Shown here: positions 59,236-64,000 of the stretch, one piece after another
How the letters are laid out: every line of letters begins with the position of its first letter
Numbering within the stretch: the stretch's first letter is position 1
DNA from: Sulfurospirillum cavolei
GTDB taxonomy: Bacteria > Campylobacterota > Campylobacteria > Campylobacterales > Sulfurospirillaceae
NCBI RefSeq assembly: GCF_000813325.1
Contig: NZ_BBQE01000015.1
DNA: 64,000 nt
Direction: 5' to 3' (one strand)
Position numbers and translations under genes: made by a program
The notes under the pieces: generated by a model
What the model was told of the DNA's origin: nothing
The model's input: the letters and a program-made list of their open reading frames with translations, nothing else
Databases searched by the model: none

Positions 59236-61331
59236 CTAAACAACAAGGTCACGCGGTATCCGATGAAGGCTAAAACCCAAGCGATGATCGTCGTAAAGAC
59301 GAACAGATACGCCAAATATTTATAACCGCCGCTCTCTTTCGTAAAAACGATGGAAGCGGCAAGGCACGGCAAATAAAACATCACGAAGATCATAAAAGAG
59401 ACCGCCGAAGCCAAAGGTATTTGCTTTTGAAGCTCCGCAATGAGACTTTCGTTGCCCTCGTCCACGCCCGAACCGAGCGCATACAAAACCCCTAAGGTCG
59501 AAACGACGACCTCTTTAGCCGCCAATCCTGACTCCAAGGCGACCGTCATTTTCCAATCAAATCCCAACGGGGTAAACAACCAATCGGTCGATTTTCCGAT
59601 TTTGCCTAAGAAACTTTTTTCCAGCAAAACTTTGGACTTTTCGTTTTCGTACTCGACTTTTAAAGCCTCGTCGCTTGCTTGTTCGATTTTCTGATCGAAA
59701 GAGGCTTCAAGGTCGGGATATTTGGGATAGTTGCTCGCAAACCAAATCAACAAAGATGCCGCTAAAATAAACGTTCCCGCTTTTTGAAGGTACATAATCG
59801 CCTTGCTTACGACCGTATGCCAAATGAGCTTCAACGAAGGCAGGCGGTATTTGGGCATTTCCATGACGAACGGCTCGTCTGCACCCTTAAAGACGAATCG
59901 TTTCAAAAATTTTGCCGCCAAAAGCCCGATAAACGCTCCGGCAAGATAGATCGCAAACAAAGCGTTACCCGCATGTTCTTGCCCGAAAAACGCTCCGGCG
60001 AACAACACGTAAACCGGAAGTTTCGCCCCGCAACTCATAAACCCGATGATAAAAAGCGTAATCAGCCGATCTTTATCGTTTTTGAGCGTGCGCGCGCTCA
60101 TATACGCAGGTACCGAACAACCAAAACCCGTAACAAGAGGAATAAAGCTTTTGCCGTGAAGTCCGAAACGGTGGAAAAATCCGTCCAGTAAAAATGCAAC
60201 ACGCGCCATATATCCGGTCGTCTCCAACAAAGCGATGCCTAAAAATAAAATGACGATATTGGGTAAGAACATCACCACCGCACCCACGCCCGAAATTGCG
60301 CCGTCAGCGATAATAGAGCCCAGCTCGCCCTCTCCGAAAATCGTTTTAGCATAATTGCCCAAAGCAACGAAAAAAGCATCGATCCAATCCATCGGAATCG
60401 ATCCTAGCGTAAACGTTAACTGAAACAAACTCCACATTAAAAAGAAAAAGATGGGAATGCCGTAAACGGGATGAATTAACACGGCGTCGATTTTTTGCGT
60501 GAGCGTTTGCGAGGTGCATTTTTTACAACTTAAAGTCTCAACGACCGCGCCTTTGGCAAATGCGGCGCGTTCTTCGGCAAAAATTTCGGCGACGTCTTTC
60601 GTCTCGTAATGAACGTAAAGATGCTCTAACGCCTCTTTCAAAAACGAAGAGAGCTCGACCCAAATCGGCTCTTCGTGCATCTTGCGGTAAGTTGCGGGGT
60701 CTTCTTGTAAAAGCCTCAGTGCGATTTCACGCGACGAAAGGCGGGAAGCATAATGCTTGCGGTCTAAAAACGAAGCGAGCTTGCCGATTTCTTCTTCTAC
60801 GACGTCGCTGTAAATCAGTTTGGATTTTTCAAGCGGGAAAAGCGAAACGTCGATGGCGCGGTTGAGCAACTTACCGATGCCTCTTTTCGTTGCGGCGGAG
60901 ACTTTGACGCACGGCACGCCCAAAATAGAACTCAGCTGTTCATGATCGATGCATTGCCCTTCTTTGTGGGCTTCGTCCATCATATTGAGCGCGACGATCA
61001 TTTTTTTGCCGAGCTCCAAAAGTTGCGTCGTCAAATACAAGTTGCGCTCTAAATTGGTCGCGTCGACCACGTTAATAATCAAATCGTAATGCTCGTTTTG
61101 CAAAAAGTCTTTGGTCACGCGTTCGTCTTGCGTGTAGTCGTTGAGCGAATACGTGCCGGGTAAATCGACGATTTTAATCGAATGCCCTTGAGCACTAAAA
61201 TTGACTTCGGCTTTTTCGACCGTAACGCCCGAAAAATTGCCGACCTTAAGCCTCGCATCGGCAATCGAGTTGATGAGCATGCTTTTGCCGACATTGGGTT
61301 GCCCCACAAGGGCGATAATCAGCTCGTTCAT
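59232..61331 (-). CDS. feoB: Ferrous iron transporter FeoB
   Basis: A 699-aa iron(II) transporter. The N-terminal G-protein domain has G1 GQPNVGKS (residues 10-17), G3 DLPGTYSLNDYTQDE and G4 NMMDE. A helical guanine-dissociation-inhibitor-like domain follows, then a membrane part with the two Gate motifs (for example GFGCSVPAYMSARTL with its Cys), and a C-terminal SLIAELQ-flanked end. Start overlaps feoA by 4 bp. Confidence 0.96.
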   Translation of the reverse strand: MNELIIALVGQPNVGKSMLINSIADARLKVGNFSGVTVEKAEVNFSAQGHSIKIVDLPGTYSLNDYTQDERVTKDFLQNEHYDLIINVVDATNLERNLYLTTQLLELGKKMIVALNMMDEAHKEGQCIDHEQLSSILGVPCVKVSAATKRGIGKLLNRAIDVSLFPLEKSKLIYSDVVEEEIGKLASFLDRKHYASRLSSREIALRLLQEDPATYRKMHEEPIWVELSSFLKEALEHLYVHYETKDVAEIFAEERAAFAKGAVVETLSCKKCTSQTLTQKIDAVLIHPVYGIPIFFFLMWSLFQLTFTLGSIPMDWIDAFFVALGNYAKTIFGEGELGSIIADGAISGVGAVVMFLPNIVILFLGIALLETTGYMARVAFLLDGFFHRFGLHGKSFIPLVTGFGCSVPAYMSARTLKNDKDRLITLFIIGFMSCGAKLPVYVLFAGAFFGQEHAGNALFAIYLAGAFIGLLAAKFLKRFVFKGADEPFVMEMPKYRLPSLKLIWHTVVSKAIMYLQKAGTFILAASLLIWFASNYPKYPDLEASFDQKIEQASDEALKVEYENEKSKVLLEKSFLGKIGKSTDWLFTPLGFDWKMTVALESGLAAKEVVVSTLGVLYALGSGVDEGNESLIAELQKQIPLASAVSFMIFVMFYLPCLAASIVFTKESGGYKYLAYLFVFTTIIAWVLAFIGYRVTLLFS

Positions 61332-61555
61332 AGCGTCTCGATTCCGATGCGTTTGGCCTCTTCAAAGCGCAGTGCCAAAAGTGTCGTACCGACTTCGATC
61401 TCCATCGTACTTTTTGCCATACTCATGGCTTTCACTTCCAAGAGACTTCCTTTTCGAAGACCCAACGAAAAAAGCCGCTGCTTCAATTCTCCCTCGGCGT
61501 CGATTTTTTTGACTTTGCCTTTTTCTCCGGCATTGAGATCCGAGAGTGCTTTCAT
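61328..61555 (-). CDS. feoA: Ferrous iron transport protein FeoA
   Basis: A 75-aa SH3-like protein: LSDLNAGEKGKVKKIDAEGE, KQRLFSLGLRKGSLLEV and TTLLALRFEEAKRIGIE. Cytosolic partner needed for FeoB function. Starts at 61555 after AAGGAAC. No Fur box could be made out in the short upstream region, which is shared with divergent aguB. Confidence 0.94.
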   Translation of the reverse strand: MKALSDLNAGEKGKVKKIDAEGELKQRLFSLGLRKGSLLEVKAMSMAKSTMEIEVGTTLLALRFEEAKRIGIETL

Positions 61556-61661
61556 AGTGTTCCTTCTTGATAATACTCATCAAAATTCTAAATTAAAACC
61601 GATTAAAAGCTCATTAATGTATAATTAAACCCTATAACCTAAGCGCACAAGAGGATTTTTT

Positions 61662-62534
61662 ATGAAAGTCGGACTCATCCAACACGCCATTGAAAGCACG
61701 TCAGAAAAAACCATAGCCAAAACCGTTTCGCTCATCAAAAAAGCCGCTCATGAAGGCGCACAGCTTGTCGTTTTGCAAGAACTCCACCAAGACCGCTACT
61801 TTTGCATCAACGAAGACGTAGCGTGTTTTGACCTTGCCAGTAACTGGGAAGAGGACATCGTTTTTTGGTCAGGCATCGCCAAAGCCAATAACGTCGTTTT
61901 AGTCACCTCACTGTTTGAAAAACGCTCCGCCGGTCTGTACCACAACACCGCCGTCGTCTTTGAAAAAGATGGCACGGTAGCAGGCAAATACCGCAAAATG
62001 CACATCCCCGATGACCCCGGTTTTTACGAAAAATTCTACTTCACCCCAGGCGATATGGGCTACAACCCCATCCAAACCAGTGTCGGCAAACTAGGACTTT
62101 TGGTCTGTTGGGATCAATGGTACCCCGAAGCCGCGCGTTTGATGGCACTTAAAGGTGCTGAAATGCTCATCTACCCCACCGCTATCGGTTGGTTTGATGA
62201 AGACACGGAAGATGAAAAACGAAGACAATGCGACGCATGGGAAACCGTACAACGAGGACACGCCATCGCCAATGGCTTACCCGTCATCAGCGTCAACCGC
62301 ATCGGCAAAGAAGCGGACAACCACGGTGTGTTAGACGGCATCCGCTTTTGGGGCAACTCCTTTGTAGCTGGACCTCAAGGCGAGATCATCGTGAGAGCCA
62401 GCCACGACCAAGAAGAAGTGCTCATCGTCGATGTTGACCTACAAAGAGGCGAACACGTCAGACGCATCTGGCCGTTTTTACGCGATCGAAGAATCGAGAC
62501 ATACGGGGATTTGACGAAACGATTTTGTGATTAA
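61662..62534 (+). CDS. aguB: N-carbamoylputrescine amidase
   Basis: A 290-aa nitrilase-superfamily enzyme that hydrolyses N-carbamoylputrescine to putrescine, CO2 and ammonia. Catalytic triad Glu40 (VVLQELHQD), Lys112 (YRKMHIPDD) and Cys149 (LLVCWDQWYPEAA). Further family motifs are FYFTPGDMGY and LDGIRFWGNSF. It completes the agmatine route together with aguA. Own promoter TATAAT at 61620-61625. Ends at a terminator made of two palindromes. Confidence 0.95.
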   Translation: MKVGLIQHAIESTSEKTIAKTVSLIKKAAHEGAQLVVLQELHQDRYFCINEDVACFDLASNWEEDIVFWSGIAKANNVVLVTSLFEKRSAGLYHNTAVVFEKDGTVAGKYRKMHIPDDPGFYEKFYFTPGDMGYNPIQTSVGKLGLLVCWDQWYPEAARLMALKGAEMLIYPTAIGWFDEDTEDEKRRQCDAWETVQRGHAIANGLPVISVNRIGKEADNHGVLDGIRFWGNSFVAGPQGEIIVRASHDQEEVLIVDVDLQRGEHVRRIWPFLRDRRIETYGDLTKRFCD

Positions 62535-62540
62535 AACCTT

Positions 62541-62574
62541 TTTACATGTAAAGTTTTTTGGCTTTACATGTAAA
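62541..62574 (+). terminator. Terminator hairpin of two TTTACATGTAAA palindromes after aguB
   Basis: TTTACATGTAAAG (62541-62553) pairs with CTTTACATGTAAA (62562-62574), a perfect 13-bp stem with a TTTTTTGG loop, 7 bp after the aguB stop, followed by CATTTTGG. Confidence 0.65.
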
Positions 62575-62608
62575 CATTTTGGAGAACTAAAAATTAGGAT
62601 TTAAAAAT

Positions 62609-63466
62609 TTATTTGTCTAATTTTTCATCTATTTTTTCTTTAATTAATTCCTCCAAGATTTCTTTTATGCTTTTATCTAAATTTTCACTTTCATATTGTT
62701 GTTTTTTATCAGCTATTATTTTCAATGCTACCTCTAATTTTTCATTCAATTGGTCAGTTATTTTTTCTTTGAATATTTGATCTTTATTTTTTCGTTCTTG
62801 TTTTCTTTTTTTCATTATTGCAGATATAAGAGACTGCTTGTGAATTCTAATCTGTTCGTCAGGAGAGGCAACAAAATCTAATATCAAAATAAATATGAAC
62901 CAAAATGTTGTAGTTAACAAAAATATAAAAATAGAAATGAATATTGTATCAATATTATACTCTTTTACTTGCTCCTGAATTTCTCCCGATTCATTTTCTG
63001 ATGAAACTTTTATTTTATTTTTATCAATTGTTACTTGAGTGTCTTGATTAATTATTAACAGTTGGATTTTTTCTATATCTTTTTGTCTAATTTCACTAAT
63101 TTTAAAAATTAATTCCTCTTCATTTCTTTTAAAGGAAACTCTATCTGAATTTATTTTCATTAGAAAATTTGGTTCAGAATACATAGCCTGATGATTTATA
63201 AATTCTAATCTTTTATAGACTTTTAATGGAATTTTAACTTCAATATTTTTCTCAATTGTTTTATCATTACTATTTTTAATTGACAAATCTATATTAATTG
63301 TTCCATTTCTATCTTTATCAAATTCAATAATATTAGCTTCATATACTAAGCCATATCCTTGAAGATTTTTCTGTGCAAAGTATTTGATTTGCTCTGAAAA
63401 TAATCCAAATAAACCAGTTATAACTATAGAAATCAAGGCAGGAACCCAATAATATTTCATATTCAA
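62609..63466 (-). CDS. AT-rich two-helix membrane protein of unknown function
   Basis: A 285-aa protein that I do not recognise. TM1 is at about 7-23. An extracytoplasmic domain of beta character spans about 30-175 (IINIDLSIKNSNDKTIEKNI-like, ISEIRQKDIEKIQLLIIN). TM2 lies at about 178-203, and a Lys/Glu-rich coiled-coil about 215-285 (IMKKRKQERKNKDQIF, KSIKEILEELIKEKIDEKL) should be cytoplasmic. Very AT-rich compared with aguB next door, with ATT/AAA codons, so it is likely acquired. It lies beside a toxin-antitoxin pair. No function can be given. Confidence 0.75.
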   Translation of the reverse strand: MNMKYYWVPALISIVITGLFGLFSEQIKYFAQKNLQGYGLVYEANIIEFDKDRNGTINIDLSIKNSNDKTIEKNIEVKIPLKVYKRLEFINHQAMYSEPNFLMKINSDRVSFKRNEEELIFKISEIRQKDIEKIQLLIINQDTQVTIDKNKIKVSSENESGEIQEQVKEYNIDTIFISIFIFLLTTTFWFIFILILDFVASPDEQIRIHKQSLISAIMKKRKQERKNKDQIFKEKITDQLNEKLEVALKIIADKKQQYESENLDKSIKEILEELIKEKIDEKLDK

Positions 63467-63544
63467 CTCACTTTGTTAAAAAAAATTTTGTACTACAAAA
63501 CAACTCGATAAATAATGTTAAATTCAACTCTTATATTACTAAAT

Positions 63545-63760
63545 CTACGCTAACTTTCGTTTATGTGTGTATTCACTGATGTGTTTTTGCAAGGTGTCCA
63601 AAGCATTTAGAAGGTTAAAAGAAGTGTCGTTGGTGTGAATTTTGTCTTTGATGTATTGTACTTCGTTTTCCAAATCAACTTGCGTTTTTGCGTCTTCGTA
63701 CATGGTGACAAATTCAGCATCATTCATATAGCTTTTTTTTAGTTTTTCATAGTTACTCAT
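63545..63760 (-). CDS. Atypical antitoxin-like protein without HTH
   Basis: A 71-aa protein whose start ATG at 63760 overlaps the end of the toxin gene by 8 bp. Its N-terminus (MSNYEKLKKSYMNDAEFVTM) looks like the leading segment of HigA antitoxins. The expected XRE helix-turn-helix is missing; the rest is a helical segment (TSFNLLNALDTLQKHIS). It might be a shortened antitoxin that only wraps the toxin, or an unrelated small protein. Start chosen over 63775 because of the overlap. Confidence 0.6.
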   Translation of the reverse strand: MSNYEKLKKSYMNDAEFVTMYEDAKTQVDLENEVQYIKDKIHTNDTSFNLLNALDTLQKHISEYTHKRKLA

Positions 63761-64000
63761 ATGCCATCCTTTCATTGTATTGTCTCCTTAGCTCTTTGGC
63801 TTTTACGATTTCAGAGCTAGGAGTTTTTTGGCTTTTTTTCACAAAGCCATGCGTGATAATAATCTTTTGACCGCTGACGTAATAGTATAAATTCCGAACT
63901 ATCTTATTGGGTAAACTCACTCGTATCTCAAAAATGCCCTCATCTAGCTTTTTAGATAGATTTTCACCGACAGGCAAAGAGGCATTTTTAAGTTCAATAA
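63753..64000 (-). CDS. RelE/HigB-type (Gp49-like) toxin, partial at window edge
   Basis: The C-terminal 80 or so residues of an mRNA-interferase-like toxin. The visible motif order (IELKNASLPVGENLSKKLDE, IFEIRVSLPNK, NLYYYVSGQKIIITHGFVKK, KTPSSEIVKAKELRRQY) is that of phage-derived Gp49/HigB proteins. The frame stays open through the window edge, so the N-terminus lies outside. A TTG at 63977 is a false start. The downstream overlapping gene occupies the antitoxin position (toxin-first order as in higBA). Confidence 0.75.
   Translation of the reverse strand, partial: IELKNASLPVGENLSKKLDEGIFEIRVSLPNKIVRNLYYYVSGQKIIITHGFVKKSQKTPSSEIVKAKELRRQYNERMAYE

Noticed and set aside
59784..60191. 135-codon frame opposite feoB
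   Set aside because: Basic, low-complexity mirror frame inside a conserved gene.
1..64000. rRNA, tRNA, tmRNA or a replication origin
   Set aside because: No cloverleaf, rRNA core sequence, or DnaA-box cluster was recognised by eye; absence is not proven without a covariance-model search.

Overview
The window looks like a chromosomal segment of a free-living, respiratory Campylobacterota (Epsilonproteobacteria), most likely Sulfurospirillum or a close relative. The reasons are a polysulfide/thiosulfate reductase operon (psrABC type), many small c-type cytochromes, a paired flgG2-flgG locus with a sigma54-type promoter, an epsilon-style rpoD with an acidic insert, a Campylobacter-like two-gene gluconate dehydrogenase, agmatine-route polyamine genes, and many two-component and c-di-GMP genes. 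This placement is inference from gene content; no rRNA or tRNA gene was seen.

Layout. 0-10 kb: end of leuD, an ABC ATPase, an ORF6N-domain protein, an RND efflux pump without its partners, a LysE exporter divergent from an ArsR repressor, nudC, and a two-component system downstream of a tiny Cys/Lys-rich periplasmic protein. 10-18 kb: gluconate dehydrogenase-like pair, msrPQ, a TonB receptor carrying both halves of the OprC copper site, a monoheme cytochrome c and a chemoreceptor. 18-23 kb: an accessory zone with argO, two REP/RAYT elements (one intact, one truncated) bracketing an AT-rich terC and a gene remnant, an XRE repressor facing an outer-membrane barrel across a palindromic operator, and a tandem 155-bp repeat. 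23-31 kb: psrABC, then an operon PhnD-like binding protein / diguanylate cyclase / PhnD-like binding protein. 31-38 kb: ywbE, a 114-bp hairpin, recQ, a thioesterase, a DEAD-box helicase with altered motif III, then a second PhnD-like / diguanylate cyclase operon. 38-42.5 kb: a cytochrome operon (SHP-like, diheme DHC, b561-DHC fusion), a Spy-like protein and a two-component system. 42.5-50 kb: lipoprotein, yjdM, azlCD, flgG2-flgG plus a newly noted 56-aa gene, rpoD with a downstream PAS protein, an HxlR regulator and flavin reductase. 50-57 kb: SapC-like protein, acetate activation and uptake (acs, actP, DUF485) with a tandem 62-bp repeat and a two-component system. 57-64 kb: aguA, a cation efflux protein, feoAB, aguB, and an AT-rich right edge with a two-helix membrane protein and a HigBA-like toxin-antitoxin pair.

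Two things stand out. First, the palindrome TTACATGTAA occurs about 21 times by hand count, where well under one is expected. It lies inside genes (often read as Leu-His-Val), between genes, and as inverted pairs that form terminator hairpins; it behaves like a highly iterated palindrome. Second, PhnD-family periplasmic binding proteins are encoded directly with membrane diguanylate cyclases in two separate operons. Neither has transporter genes, and both promoters share the otherwise absent octamer GTACCTAA. This suggests periplasmic ligand sensing feeding c-di-GMP.
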